Of a stretch of 64,000 bases of DNA, positions 6,204 through 15,651 are shown one piece after another. A model generated the notes under the pieces. The model saw only the letters and a program-made list of their open reading frames with translations. It searched no databases and was not told where the DNA came from. Each line of letters opens with the position of its first letter. Position 1 is the stretch's first letter. The stretch spans positions 62,001 to 126,000 of the forward strand of contig JASMLC010000004.1 in assembly GCA_030748895.1 (NCBI GenBank), given 5' to 3'. A program made the translations under genes and the position numbers. Source of the DNA: Candidatus Poseidoniia archaeon. Its GTDB lineage: Archaea; Thermoplasmatota; Poseidoniia; MGIII; CG-Epi1.

Positions 6204-8807
6204 TTGTCCACGCCGATGATGAAGCAGTATTACTCCATCAAGCGCGAGCATCCTGACGCACTGCTGATGTTCCGCATGGGTGACTTCTACGAGACCTTCG
6301 GCGAAGACGCGCGCACCGTCTCGCGCGAGCTGGACATCGTGCTCACCGCGCGCGACCGGAAGGCGAAGAACCCGGTACCGCTCGCCGGCATCCCCTACCA
6401 CGCGCTCGACAGCTACCTCGCCAAACTCATCCGCCGCGGCTTCCGCGTCGCCATCTGCGACCAGCTGGAAGACCCGAAGGCGGCGCGCGGGCTGGTGAAG
6501 CGCGGCGTGGTCCGCATCGTCAGCCCCGGCACCGTCGTCGAAGGCGCGCTGCTGGGGGCAGGCCACAACTTCCTCGCCGCCGCGCTCGAGAGCGACGGTC
6601 GCTTCGGGCTGGCGCTGCTCGACATCTCGACCGGCGACTTCCGCGCGGCGCAGTTCGCCAGCCGCGGCGGCCTCGAAGCGGAGCTGGTGCGGCACGCGCC
6701 GGCCGAAGTGCTGGTCGCGCCGGTCGCGAACGCGACCGGCGCCGACGGGGACGCTGGAGCCGCGCAAGCCGACGCTGGCCTTGCGGGCTGGCTCCGCGCG
6801 CGCGGCTTCGCCGTCACCGAAGCGGAGCTGGCGGGCTGGCTGCACCCGGTCGCGGCGAAGGCGCTCGACAAGCGCTTCGGCGCACTCGAGCTGGAGCCGC
6901 TGGCGACGACCGCCGCCGGCGCGGTGCTCGAATACGCCGGCGCGACGCAGTTCTCCGAGCTGGCGCACTTGCGCCCGCCGGTGGCGCTCGCGACGCGCGA
7001 GCAGCTGGTGCTCGACGCGGTGACGCTGCGCAACCTCGAAGTGGTGCGCGCGGTCGGCGGCGGTGGCGTGCGCGACTCGCTGTTTGGGCACCTGAACGCA
7101 ACCGTCACGGCGGGCGGCGGCCGCACGCTGCGTGAATGGCTGCTGCGGCCGCTCGCGACGCTGGAGCCGCTGGCGGCGCGGCACGACGCGGTGGGCGAGC
7201 TGGTCGGGAAGACGCTGCCGCGACGCGAAATCCGCGACATCCTCAAGGGCTTCCAGGACGTCGAGCGGCTGCTGTCGCGCGTCGGCCACGGCTCGGCCTC
7301 ACCGCGCGACCTCGCCGGGCTGGGGCAGAGCCTCGCCACCGTCGGCGAACTCCAGCAACTGCTGACGGAAGAGCCGCTCGAAGCGGCGCTGCTCGCGACG
7401 ACCGCTGGCGAGATTGACCCGCACCCCGAAGTTTCGAAACATCTCGCACAGGCGCTGGTGGAAGAGCCGCCGCTGGTCATCCGCGACGGCGGGATTTTCT
7501 GCGCCGGCTTCTCGAAGAAGCTGGACGAACTGCGCGGGCAGGCGACGCAGGGGCGCGAGTGGGTCACCGCATTGCAGGCGCAGGAGCGCAAGCAGACCGG
7601 CATCGCCCGACTGAAGGTAGGCTACAACCGCGTCTTCGGCTACTACCTCGAAATCCCAAAAAAGGACGCGCAGAAGGTGCCCGAAAGCTACCACCGCAAG
7701 CAGACCGTCGCGACCGGCGAGCGCTACATCACCCCCGAGCTGAAGGAGCAGGAGTCCGCCATCCTGCGCGCCGACGAGCGCGCCACCGCGCTGGAGGGCG
7801 AGCTGTTTCGCGAGCTGCGCGAGTGGGTGCTGGCGCGGCTGCCGTCGCTGCAGGCGACCGCTCGCGCCGTCGGCCAGCTCGATGCGCTGGCGGCGCTGGC
7901 CGAAGTGGCCGGGACGCGCGACTACTGCCAGCCCGAAATGTCCGAGACCGGCGCGCTGCACGTCTCCGACGGCCGCCATCCCGTCATCGAGCGGCTGCGC
8001 GAAGGCGAGTATATTCCCAACTCGCTGCACCTTGACGACGCGCAGCGGCAGGTGATGATTCTCACCGGCCCCAACATGGGCGGCAAGTCCACCTACATGC
8101 GGCAGATCGCGCTCATCTGCCTGCTGGCGCAGGCCGGCTCATGGGTGCCGGCAGCGTCGGCGCGGCTGCCGCTGGTCGACCGCATCTTCACCCGCGTCGG
8201 CGCGCACGACGACCTGGTCCACGGCCACTCGACCTTCATGGTCGAGATGCTCGAGCTCGCCAACATTCTGCAGAACGCGACGCCGCGCTCATTGGTGCTG
8301 CTCGACGAAATCGGCCGCGGCACTTCGACTTACGACGGGCTGGCGATTGCGTGGGCCGTGGCGGAGCAGTTGCACGGTGGCAAGGGTGTCAAGACCATGT
8401 TCGCGACCCACTACCACCAGCTGACCGACCTGGCGCGGCTGCTCGACCGGGCGTTTAACGCGCACATGCAGGCACGCGAAGAAGGCCACGAACTGCTGCT
8501 GCTTTACCGCGTCGCCGAAGGCCCGGCCGATGCGTCGTTCGGCGTCCACGTCGCGCAGATGGCGGGCGTCCCCGACGCCGTGACGGCACGCGCCCGCGAA
8601 GTGCTCGGCAAGCTGGAGCAGGACGCCACCGTCGAGGTCTCGACCGCGGGCGGCCCGGTGCAGGCGGTCTTCGACCTGGCGCAGGCGGCAGCCGCCGAAC
8701 AGAAAGCGGACCCGCTGCGTGAGGAAATCCGCAAGCTGGACCTGATGAACCTCACGCCGTTGCAGGCGTTGGAGAAGCTGCACGACCTGCAGCAGGAATT
8801 GCTCTAG
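6204..8807 (+). CDS. mutS: DNA mismatch repair protein MutS
   Basis: 867 residues, full MutS1 length. The mismatch-wedge motif GDFYETF is at 26-32 (Phe28, Glu30). Connector, core and clamp domains fill the middle. The ABC-type ATPase has Walker A GPNMGGKST near 622-630, the STFMVEM signature, Walker B LVLLDEIGRGTSTYDG and FATHYHQL. Start is TTG: the residues after it (STPMMKQYYSIK) are conserved in the family, and a CTAAAT box lies about 25 bp upstream. MutS1 occurs patchily in archaea, so a bacterial origin is likely. No mutL is seen here. Its TAG stop shares CTAG with the convergent gene. Confidence 0.96.
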   Translation: MSTPMMKQYYSIKREHPDALLMFRMGDFYETFGEDARTVSRELDIVLTARDRKAKNPVPLAGIPYHALDSYLAKLIRRGFRVAICDQLEDPKAARGLVKRGVVRIVSPGTVVEGALLGAGHNFLAAALESDGRFGLALLDISTGDFRAAQFASRGGLEAELVRHAPAEVLVAPVANATGADGDAGAAQADAGLAGWLRARGFAVTEAELAGWLHPVAAKALDKRFGALELEPLATTAAGAVLEYAGATQFSELAHLRPPVALATREQLVLDAVTLRNLEVVRAVGGGGVRDSLFGHLNATVTAGGGRTLREWLLRPLATLEPLAARHDAVGELVGKTLPRREIRDILKGFQDVERLLSRVGHGSASPRDLAGLGQSLATVGELQQLLTEEPLEAALLATTAGEIDPHPEVSKHLAQALVEEPPLVIRDGGIFCAGFSKKLDELRGQATQGREWVTALQAQERKQTGIARLKVGYNRVFGYYLEIPKKDAQKVPESYHRKQTVATGERYITPELKEQESAILRADERATALEGELFRELREWVLARLPSLQATARAVGQLDALAALAEVAGTRDYCQPEMSETGALHVSDGRHPVIERLREGEYIPNSLHLDDAQRQVMILTGPNMGGKSTYMRQIALICLLAQAGSWVPAASARLPLVDRIFTRVGAHDDLVHGHSTFMVEMLELANILQNATPRSLVLLDEIGRGTSTYDGLAIAWAVAEQLHGGKGVKTMFATHYHQLTDLARLLDRAFNAHMQAREEGHELLLLYRVAEGPADASFGVHVAQMAGVPDAVTARAREVLGKLEQDATVEVSTAGGPVQAVFDLAQAAAAEQKADPLREEIRKLDLMNLTPLQALEKLHDLQQELL

Positions 8808-9517
8808 GCGACGTCGAGCAGAAAGCTGCGCTGCTTCTCGTTGCCCTGCTCGTCGAACGCGGTGATGCGCGCGGTGTAGCTGCCGGTATCGAGCCCCTCA
8901 TCTAGCAGGAAATACCAGCCGTAGCTCGCTGCGACACCCCATACGTTGCCGGCCGGCAGCGGCTGCAGCCGTCCATACGCCGCGTCGTCGAGCGGCTGCC
9001 CCGCCCCCCCCTCCTTCTTCAGCGCCAGCCGCGCTTCCGTGACTTCACGGTTGTCGCGCAGGTCGACAACGAAGAGCAGCGGTGCGTCGGCGTCGGGGAC
9101 GACGGTGGAGTTCCAGCCGTCGTCGTCCTCGATGTAGAAGTCGAGCGCGCCGACGCGAGGTGGGGCGATGTCGCTGAAGGGGGGGTTCGATAGCAGGATG
9201 AAGACCCCCAGCCAGGCGAAGACCGCCGTAAGAATCGGGCCGGCCCAGCTCTTGCGCTCGAAGCTGCTGGTGTCGATTACCAGCGGCAGGATTTTGATAA
9301 TGGCGAAGCAGGCGCTGAAGCCGAAAAGCAGGCCGTAGCGCGCCTGCCCCGTCGCGAGCGAGAGCTGCCAGCTCATGAGCCCGACGAGCAGCGCCCAGGC
9401 GACACCGATAAGCCCCGCCTTCGAGTCGCGCACCTCCTTCTCGAGCCACTCGGTGCGGTCGAATTCGGGGAACACGAACGACGGCTCCGCCTTTTCGCCC
9501 TTCTTCTTCTTGGCCAT
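8804..9517 (-). CDS. Uncharacterised membrane protein with extracytoplasmic C-terminal domain
   Basis: 237 residues from the ATG at 9517; a longer frame exists but its extra N-terminus is poor in character. A Lys-rich start (AKKKKGEK) and a charged segment precede three hydrophobic helices (about 35-55, 62-82 and 93-112). A mostly beta domain of about 120 residues follows, probably outside the cell. I do not recognise a family. A TATA-like GGCTTTATTTG (minus, 9543-9552) lies about 28 bp before the start and appears shared with the divergent protease gene. The stop overlaps that of mutS by 4 bp. Confidence 0.75.
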   Translation of the reverse strand: MAKKKKGEKAEPSFVFPEFDRTEWLEKEVRDSKAGLIGVAWALLVGLMSWQLSLATGQARYGLLFGFSACFAIIKILPLVIDTSSFERKSWAGPILTAVFAWLGVFILLSNPPFSDIAPPRVGALDFYIEDDDGWNSTVVPDADAPLLFVVDLRDNREVTEARLALKKEGGAGQPLDDAAYGRLQPLPAGNVWGVAASYGWYFLLDEGLDTGSYTARITAFDEQGNEKQRSFLLDVA

Positions 9518-9573
9518 AGCGCCGCGCGCAGCGCAGCAGGCTACAAATAAAGCCCCCCGCTCGCGCGGCACCC

Positions 9574-11643
9574 GTGGCCAGCCTTCCCGATTTCAGGCAG
9601 CTCTCCGACAGCGTGCGCACGCTCGACCGCGGCCGCATCGAGCCGTTCCTGCAAGCGCACTGGCGGCTGCTGACGTTCCTGCTAGTGCTGCTGCTGCTCG
9701 GCGGTTTCTCGCCCTCGTCGGGCTATGTCCGCTTCGCGCTGCTGGTCGCGCTCTGGGTAGGCGGGCTGCGCTGGGCGCAGAACCGGGGGCAGCTCGAGCC
9801 GCTCGGCCTCGACCTCATCTGGGGCCGCTCGTTCCTGATGTGGCGCACCGACCACGGCAAGCGCTTCATCGAGCGCATGGCGCAGTATCCCGTCGTCTGG
9901 CGCCGCTTCGGCGACGTAGGGCTGGTGATGGTCTTCGGGACGATGGTGACGATGCTGTCGCTGCTGGTGTGGCAGGCGTTCCTCGTCTTCGACATTCCCA
10001 AGTCGGCCGCCGTCTCCCCCAAGCTGATGCTGGGGCTGCCCGGCCTGAACCCGGTCATCCCGCTCTGGTACGGAATTGCCGCGCTCGCGATTGCCATCGT
10101 GGTGCACGAGTTCTGCCACGGCATCCTGGCGCGCGTCGCCAACGTGCGGCTGAAGGCGCTCGGCCTGCTCTTCTTCGCCGCACCGGTCGGCGCCTTTGTC
10201 GAGCCCGATGAAGAAGAGATGGTCGCGATGCGGCGGATTGACCGCATGCGGCTCTACGCGGCCGGCCCCGCGTCGAACATCACGCTGGCGTTCCTGTTCG
10301 CGCTGCTCTTCTCGTGGGGCATGGTTGCCGCGCTCGAGCCGGCGCACGACGGGGCGCTCACGGCGTCGGTCGTCACCGACTACGCCGGTGCCAAAGCGGG
10401 GCTGGAGCCGTGGATGCTGCTCACCACGGTAAACGGCACCGACATCGAGAGCGCCGCCGACTTCGGCGCAGCGCTGAACCAGACCTGGGCGGGGCAGAAC
10501 GTGACTGTGCAGGCGCTCGACAAGGGGCAGCCGCGCAGCTTCGATGTCACGCTCGACGACAAAGGCAGCTACTACCTGCAGTATTACCCCGATTATTACG
10601 AATCGTGGATGTCGGGGAAAGGTTTCCTCGGCGTCGCGGTCACCGACCAGTCGGCCGTCACCGAAGGGCTGGCGCACCCGGCGCAGGACGGCTGGTCGCT
10701 GCTGCGCTACATCACGCTGCCGTTCCTGAAGCTGCAGCCGTTCCCCGAGCATTTCACCGCGCTCTTCGAGCCGACGGGGTTGCCGGGAGTGCTGCCCGAC
10801 GGGCTCTTCTGGATGACAGCCAACCTGTTCTACTGGATTTTCTGGCTCAACCTGATGATCGGCATGACCAACGCGCTGCCGGCGGTCCCGCTTGACGGCG
10901 GCTTCATCTTCGGCGACTCGGTCGCCGCCATGCTCGACCGGCTCAAGCGGCCATCGCTCTCGGCGGAGCGCAAGGAGCAAATCACTGACCGGCTTGTCTC
11001 GCTGCTCGCCATCCTGGTTATCTCGCTGGTCGTCTGGCAAATGGTCGGTCCACGACTGGTCGGGACTGAAGTGGCGTTCCTGCAGGCGCGGTTTGACGCG
11101 AGCGGTGACGAGGGGTGGAATGGTGACAGCTTCGATTTCGACGCGTCGCTCTCGGTCGGCGGCTTCGTCGAGTGGGAGTGGGATTTCGGCGACGGCGCCA
11201 ACGCCAGCGGCGAGCAGGTCTCGCACGCGTGGGACGCCGGTGGAGCCTACTACGTCGTGCTGACCGCGAAGGACGCAGATGGCCGGCAGAGCCGCGACTA
11301 CCACCCGGTGGTCATCGACCAGCGCGCGCAAGCGAGCGGTAATGTTTCCATGCTCGACAGCGCGACCGAGACAATCGCCGCCAGCCCCTACATCGGCGAG
11401 GTCCGCACCGTGATTACCGTGAGCGGCGAGACCCCGTTCCTTTCGACCGACGTCACCGTCACGCTCACTTCGCCTTCCGGGGAGACGCAGCAGCAGACCG
11501 TCACGGTTTCCCAGCAGTCAACGGTTGAGTTGCCCTGGACTGCCGACGGCGAGGTGGGTGACTGGAGGATCGACCTCGAATCGGAGGATTTCGAGTTTAG
11601 CTACGAAGTGGCGTGGGAGCTGGATTACCGCCTTGCGGCCTGA
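9574..11643 (+). CDS. Site-2 protease family membrane metalloprotease with PKD domain
   Basis: 689 residues. Zinc-protease motif HEFCH (about 178-182) lies inside a membrane helix preceded by GIAALAIAIVV. The second S2P motif, NALPAVPLDGG, supplies the third ligand Asp and lies about 265 residues later. A PDZ-like segment (about 275-350) sits between them. After the last helix comes a PKD-type beta domain (about 515-590, WDFGDGANASG...HAWDAGG) and a further beta segment. Intramembrane proteolysis of membrane-tethered regulators or signal remnants is the family role; the substrate is unknown. The GTG start has an AAATAAA box about 26 bp upstream. Confidence 0.87.
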   Translation: MASLPDFRQLSDSVRTLDRGRIEPFLQAHWRLLTFLLVLLLLGGFSPSSGYVRFALLVALWVGGLRWAQNRGQLEPLGLDLIWGRSFLMWRTDHGKRFIERMAQYPVVWRRFGDVGLVMVFGTMVTMLSLLVWQAFLVFDIPKSAAVSPKLMLGLPGLNPVIPLWYGIAALAIAIVVHEFCHGILARVANVRLKALGLLFFAAPVGAFVEPDEEEMVAMRRIDRMRLYAAGPASNITLAFLFALLFSWGMVAALEPAHDGALTASVVTDYAGAKAGLEPWMLLTTVNGTDIESAADFGAALNQTWAGQNVTVQALDKGQPRSFDVTLDDKGSYYLQYYPDYYESWMSGKGFLGVAVTDQSAVTEGLAHPAQDGWSLLRYITLPFLKLQPFPEHFTALFEPTGLPGVLPDGLFWMTANLFYWIFWLNLMIGMTNALPAVPLDGGFIFGDSVAAMLDRLKRPSLSAERKEQITDRLVSLLAILVISLVVWQMVGPRLVGTEVAFLQARFDASGDEGWNGDSFDFDASLSVGGFVEWEWDFGDGANASGEQVSHAWDAGGAYYVVLTAKDADGRQSRDYHPVVIDQRAQASGNVSMLDSATETIAASPYIGEVRTVITVSGETPFLSTDVTVTLTSPSGETQQQTVTVSQQSTVELPWTADGEVGDWRIDLESEDFEFSYEVAWELDYRLAA

Positions 11644-11704
11644 TTAATCGCACTCATCGCAATCATAACTAATCTTAAGCCCCCCTGAGCCCTGCCGAGG
11701 CAGG

Positions 11705-12793
11705 ATGAGCGAAGACCCGGTTCCACTGAAAGCGATTCACCACGTCGAGCTGTGGGTCGGCAACGCCAAGCAGGCGGCCTACTACTACCGCCACGCCTTC
11801 GGCTTCTCGCAGGTCGCCTATTCGGGGCTGGAAACGGGCGTGCGCGACCGCGCCAGCTACGTGCTGGGGCAGGGGCGCATCCGGCTGGTGCTCTCGACCC
11901 CGCTCGGCGGCGACAACGGCATGTCCGCCCATCAGGCGCGACATGGCGACGGGGTGCACGACATCGCGTTCCACGTCGATGACGCCGACGCCTGCTTTGC
12001 GGCGGCGGTCGAGCGCGGCGCAAAGGTGGCGAGCGAACCGCAGACGCTCAAGGACGAAAACGGGTCGGTGCGGCACGCCGCCATCCACACCTACGGCGAC
12101 ACGTTGCACTCGTTCATTTCGCACGACGACTACGACGGCCCCTTCCTGCCGGGCTACCGCGCCGCGGAGATTGCGGGCGAGTCGGTAGGATTGCGGTTCG
12201 TCGACCACATTGTCGGCAACGTCGAGCTGGGGAAGATGGGTGAGTGGGCCAGCTTCTACGCCGGGGTGCTGGGCTTCAGCCAGCTGCTGCACTTCAGCGA
12301 CGACGACATCACGACCGAGTACAGCGCGCTGATGTCGAAAGTGATGGAGTCGGACAACGGTCGCATCAAGTTCCCCATCAACGAGCCGGCCGAGGGACGG
12401 CGCAAGTCGCAAATCGAGGAGTATCTCGACTTCTACGACGGTCCCGGTGTCCAGCACGTGGCGCTGCTGACCGACGACATCATCAACGCCATCGACAGGC
12501 TGCGCGTCAACGGCGTCGAGTTCCTGCATGTGCCTGATGACTACTACGACTCTCTGCAGGCACGTGTCGGCGCGATTGACGAGGATATGGAGGATATCCG
12601 CCGGCTGCGCATTCTCGTCGACCGCGACGAGGAGGGGTACCTGCTGCAGCTCTTCACCAAGCCGGTCGAGGACCGGCCGACGCTATTCTACGAGATTATC
12701 CAGCGCAAGGGGTCGCGCGGTTTCGGGCAGGGCAACTTCCAGGCGCTCTTCGAGGCCATCGAACTGGAACAGGCTGCGCGGGGGAATCTCTGA
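11705..12793 (+). CDS. hpd: 4-hydroxyphenylpyruvate dioxygenase
   Basis: Fe(II) enzyme converting 4-hydroxyphenylpyruvate to homogentisate in tyrosine breakdown. 362 residues with two vicinal-oxygen-chelate halves. Iron ligands in the catalytic C-terminal half are His168 (FVDHIVGNV), His251 (GVQHVALLT) and Glu330 ([10 protein letters not shown]). The C-terminal [15 protein letters not shown] block is typical. The ATG is preceded by a CTTAAG box about 28 bp upstream. The stop overlaps the hmgA start as TGATG, so translation is probably coupled. Confidence 0.96.
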   Translation: MSEDPVPLKAIHHVELWVGNAKQAAYYYRHAFGFSQVAYSGLETGVRDRASYVLGQGRIRLVLSTPLGGDNGMSAHQARHGDGVHDIAFHVDDADACFAAAVERGAKVASEPQTLKDENGSVRHAAIHTYGDTLHSFISHDDYDGPFLPGYRAAEIAGESVGLRFVDHIVGNVELGKMGEWASFYAGVLGFSQLLHFSDDDITTEYSALMSKVMESDNGRIKFPINEPAEGRRKSQIEEYLDFYDGPGVQHVALLTDDIINAIDRLRVNGVEFLHVPDDYYDSLQARVGAIDEDMEDIRRLRILVDRDEEGYLLQLFTKPVEDRPTLFYEIIQRKGSRGFGQGNFQALFEAIELEQAARGNL

Positions 12794-13980
12794 TGCACCG
12801 CTACCACCGGCTGGGCGAGCTGCCGCGCAAGCGGCACATGGCGCTGCGCAAGCCGGACGGCGGCATCTACCATGAAGAATTGAAGGGCAACAAAGGCTTC
12901 GACGGCCCGTCGTCGCTGCTCTACCATCTCCACCGGCCTACGGCGGTGGTCGGAACGAAATTACTGCGCGAAGTGAAGCTGGAGGAAGACCCCGACCAGC
13001 GGCTGCGCATGCGCCACTTCTTCAGCGACCAGCTGAAGCGCGGCGGCAGCCCGGTGCTGGACCGCACGGCGATTATGTTCAACAACGACGTCGCGCTCTG
13101 GATGGCGTTCCCCGACGCGGAGGACAAGTTCTACTACCGCAACGCGCAGGCCGACGAAATCATCTACGTCAGCGACGGGAGCGGCGCACTCGAGACCGCC
13201 TTCGGGGAGCTGGCATATTCGCAGGGCGACTATCTTGTCATCCCGCGCGGCATCCTGCACCGCTACCGCTTCGGCAAGGGCGAGCAGCGCTTCTTCATCA
13301 CCGAGGCGACCGGCGAGGTGCGCACGCCGAAGCGCTACCGCAACGAATACGGCCAGCTCATCGAGCGCTCGCCCTTCAGCGAGCGCGACTGGCGGGTGCC
13401 CGAGAATCTCACGACCGTCGACGAGCAGGAGCCGACGCCCATCGTGGTCAAGCAGCGCGACCTGCTGACCGAGGTGACGCTGGCGCACCATCCCTGCGAC
13501 GTCGTCGGCTGGGACGGCTACTACTATCCCTACGCCTTCAGCATCCACGACTTCGAGCCGATTGTCGGCCGCTACCACGAGCCGCCGCCGGTCCACCAGA
13601 CCTTCCAGGGCGACAATTTCGTTATCTGCAGCTTCTGCCCGCGCCCCTACGATTTCGGCGAGGACGCCATCCCTGCGCCGTATAACCACGCCAACATCAT
13701 GTCCGACGAGGTTATCTACTACGCCAGTCCCAAGTTCATGTCGCGCAAGGGCATCGAGTACGGCTCAATCACGCTCCACCCCGACGGCATCACCCATGGC
13801 CCGCACCCCGGCCGCTACGAGGCGAGCATCGGCCAGAAGGCGACGGACGAGCTGGCGGTGATGGTCGATACCTACTACCCGCTCAGGGTCGCCAGACCGG
13901 CGCTCGAAATCGAGGATGGCGACTACGGCCGCTCCTGGCTCTCCGACGGCGAAGGCTTCGAGGACGCGCTCGGGGCTTGA
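12793..13980 (+). CDS. hmgA: Homogentisate 1,2-dioxygenase
   Basis: Ring-opening enzyme making maleylacetoacetate from homogentisate. 395 residues, the shorter prokaryotic form. A double-stranded beta-helix domain includes HRYRFGKGEQRFF. The iron-site region is PYNHANIMSDEVIYYA, followed by SITLHPDGITHGPHPG, containing the conserved His and Glu ligands. Coupled to hpd by a TGATG overlap. The next pathway enzyme, fumarylacetoacetase, is 9 kb away at 22745; no glutathione-type maleylacetoacetate isomerase is in the window. Confidence 0.95.
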   Translation: MHRYHRLGELPRKRHMALRKPDGGIYHEELKGNKGFDGPSSLLYHLHRPTAVVGTKLLREVKLEEDPDQRLRMRHFFSDQLKRGGSPVLDRTAIMFNNDVALWMAFPDAEDKFYYRNAQADEIIYVSDGSGALETAFGELAYSQGDYLVIPRGILHRYRFGKGEQRFFITEATGEVRTPKRYRNEYGQLIERSPFSERDWRVPENLTTVDEQEPTPIVVKQRDLLTEVTLAHHPCDVVGWDGYYYPYAFSIHDFEPIVGRYHEPPPVHQTFQGDNFVICSFCPRPYDFGEDAIPAPYNHANIMSDEVIYYASPKFMSRKGIEYGSITLHPDGITHGPHPGRYEASIGQKATDELAVMVDTYYPLRVARPALEIEDGDYGRSWLSDGEGFEDALGA

Positions 13981-14023
13981 GGGCTTGCTGCTTCCGGCTC
14001 TTGGCAGATTGTGGCCTCCGGTA

Positions 14024-14608
14024 TTACCTGTGCGCTTCCAGCCAGGTTTCCAGGAAGCGGTCAACCATGCGGTCGACGAAAGAAGGTTGATAGGTGATCA
14101 GGTTGTTGACCACCCGGTCCGGGCTGCGCAAGGCATAGGTTCGCACGCGCCCTTCCTGTTCCACGTCGTCGTCTCCGTCTCCAGAGTCGCTGTCGTCCTC
14201 GTTGGAGTCATCGTTCTCCTCGCCACCCTGCTCGTCGCTAGAATCGCTAGAATCGCTGTCGCCATCCTCTTCATCTTCTTCGTCGTCCTCGTACTCATCA
14301 TCCTCGTCGTCTTCCTCATCGTCATCTTCGTCATCGTCGCTGCCAGATGTGGAGTTAGACCCGTCAGAAGTGCTACCGCTATTCCAGGTAGAGCCGCCGG
14401 TTGTGTTTGATGTCTCGGTCGAGCCGCCAATTACATTACTGTAATCCGGGGCTGAGCTGGTCTGGGGTGTTATCTGGGAAGAGTTCGTCCCATCGTCCGG
14501 GAATATGGTATCTCCGGGCGATATCCAGTCTCCGCCTACGGCGGTCAGGCCAAGAAGGCCAGCTATGCTCAGCGACATAAGCGCTGTCAGGTAGGTTTTG
14601 CGGTTCAT
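14024..14608 (-). CDS. Secreted, extremely acidic low-complexity protein
   Basis: 194 residues from ATG 14608. A signal peptide or anchor helix (about 5-24, SLSIAGLLGLTAVG) is followed by a Ser/Thr/Asn-rich region with several N-x-S/T sequons. About 60 residues dominated by Asp, Glu and Ser come next. A C-terminal basic segment (TYALRSPDRVVNNLITYQPSFVDRMV) then looks folded. No enzymatic motif is visible. An exported cation-binding or matrix protein is possible. It converges on hmgA, and its upstream region is shared with the divergent membrane protein. Confidence 0.6.
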   Translation of the reverse strand: MNRKTYLTALMSLSIAGLLGLTAVGGDWISPGDTIFPDDGTNSSQITPQTSSAPDYSNVIGGSTETSNTTGGSTWNSGSTSDGSNSTSGSDDDEDDDEEDDEDDEYEDDEEDEEDGDSDSSDSSDEQGGEENDDSNEDDSDSGDGDDDVEQEGRVRTYALRSPDRVVNNLITYQPSFVDRMVDRFLETWLEAHR

Positions 14609-14777
14609 TTTTGCCTCTGGAGCCAGACTACCTGACTCCAAGTGTAACACCCCGGCTGCTAATAAAGGACTTCAGGGACAAAACCCGAATATTAGGACAA
14701 AACCCGAAATATCCATACCTCAGGAATTCCCCCCGGAACACCCCAAATCCTATAGGCCAGTCCCCTTGAACAGAACC
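14609..14777. promoter_or_regulatory. Divergent spacer with two direct repeats
   Basis: 169-bp AT-richer spacer between two divergent genes. The 14-mer GGACAAAACCCGAA occurs twice, at 14676-14689 and 14695-14708, a 19-bp period, each followed by an AT-rich tail (tatt or atat). The spacing places the two copies on nearly the same helix face, as for cooperative protein binding. An aataaag box at 14661-14667 may serve the minus-strand gene. The regulator is unknown. Confidence 0.4.
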
Positions 14778-15311
14778 ATGAAGATTGCCCGGCTCCTGCC
14801 ACTACTGGCAGCCCTGCTCCTGCTCAGCTCGTTCGCTGCTGCCGACGAGGGTGAAGACGACGAAAGCGATGACGACGAAGGCGGCGACGCTGGCGAAGGC
14901 TCGGGCGAAGTCGCCGCCTGGATGCTGGGCGCCGGCTTCATCTACGTCGTCGTGCGGCAGCGGCTGGTGCGTGACCGGCTCTTCATGGCGGGGCTGGAGC
15001 GCAAGCGCTACGGGGCGCTGCTGAAGCTGGCGCTAAACGGCCATATGTGGCTGATGGTGGGCGCCACCGCGCTGGCAGGCTACCACGGCTGGCTGATGGC
15101 GCAGTCGGAGGGCTGGCTGGAGGGCGACTCGCTCAGCGGACTGCTGGCGCTGGCAACGATGGCGTATCTCTCGGTCACCGGAATCCTGCTCTGGCGCCGG
15201 CTGCCGCCTGACTGGGTCAGCCGCCCGCTGCGCAAGCAGGCGCGGCTGGCACACGTCCAGCGCTGGGTGACGGTGGCGCTGCTGGTCACGCTGGCGCTGC
15301 ACCTGGGTTAG
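14778..15311 (+). CDS. Four-helix membrane protein with paired histidines (possible b-type cytochrome)
   Basis: 177 residues from the ATG at 14778. Signal peptide or first helix (4-21), an acidic linker (23-43), a short hydrophobic segment, then helices near 83-105, 119-139 and 160-176. Histidines 89, 103, 159 and 175 all fall in or at the ends of hydrophobic helices, with 14- and 16-residue spacing. This resembles the bis-His arrangement of diheme b-type cytochromes and ferric-reductase-like domains. That function is inference from pattern only; I recognise no named family. The location next to a flavoprotein fragment and the oxidase operon fits a redox role. Confidence 0.6.
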   Translation: MKIARLLPLLAALLLLSSFAAADEGEDDESDDDEGGDAGEGSGEVAAWMLGAGFIYVVVRQRLVRDRLFMAGLERKRYGALLKLALNGHMWLMVGATALAGYHGWLMAQSEGWLEGDSLSGLLALATMAYLSVTGILLWRRLPPDWVSRPLRKQARLAHVQRWVTVALLVTLALHLG

Positions 15312-15324
15312 AGCCGGGAGCGGA

Positions 15325-15630
15325 CTAGAGCCACTTGGCCCAGGCGTGGATAGCGGCGGTCTCGCCGTCAGCCCACGCGCTCGGTATCTGGTCCCAGGTC
15401 TCGTGCCGGATATCGCCGATAGCGTAGAAGCGGTCGAGCGGGGCGCCGCCCTGCCCATCGAGTACCCGGCAGTCAGCATCAGTAAAAATGGTGCCATCTT
15501 CCGCGACGGTCGCGCCCAGCTCCAGCGGCAGTTCGTTATTGACCTTGAACCAGCCGAATGACATGAAGACCTTGTCGAAGACGCGTGCTGGCACATGCTT
15601 GCTCTTCAATATTCTTTGCGTTTGGCTCAT
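15325..15630 (-). CDS. C-terminal fragment of an FAD-dependent pyridine-nucleotide oxidoreductase
   Basis: 101 residues matching only the C-terminal part of thioredoxin-reductase-like flavoproteins. VFMSFGWFKVNNELPLELGA is followed by FYAIGDIRHETWDQIPSAWA, in which the GD and the following helix would contact FAD. The N-terminal GxGxxG dinucleotide folds are absent: upstream lies the intact gene ending at 15652. It has its own ATG with AGGA a few bases before, so it may be expressed as a small protein. It could equally be the remnant of a deleted gene. It lies just downstream of coxA and the anchored protein, probably on the same transcript. Confidence 0.55.
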   Translation of the reverse strand: MSQTQRILKSKHVPARVFDKVFMSFGWFKVNNELPLELGATVAEDGTIFTDADCRVLDGQGGAPLDRFYAIGDIRHETWDQIPSAWADGETAAIHAWAKWL

Positions 15631-15651
15631 AGTTTTCCTGTTGAAAGACGT

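Noticed and set aside
9682-11331. Long antisense frames opposite the protease, mutS and purL genes
   Set aside because: GC-rich codons on the real strand create long frames opposite them. Their translations are Arg/Gln/His-rich with no domain, and the sense genes are well-supported families.
14200-14360. The Asp/Glu/Ser-rich tract as a DNA repeat or CRISPR-like array
   Set aside because: No fixed-length repeat and spacer pattern exists; it is codon-level low complexity for an acidic protein segment.
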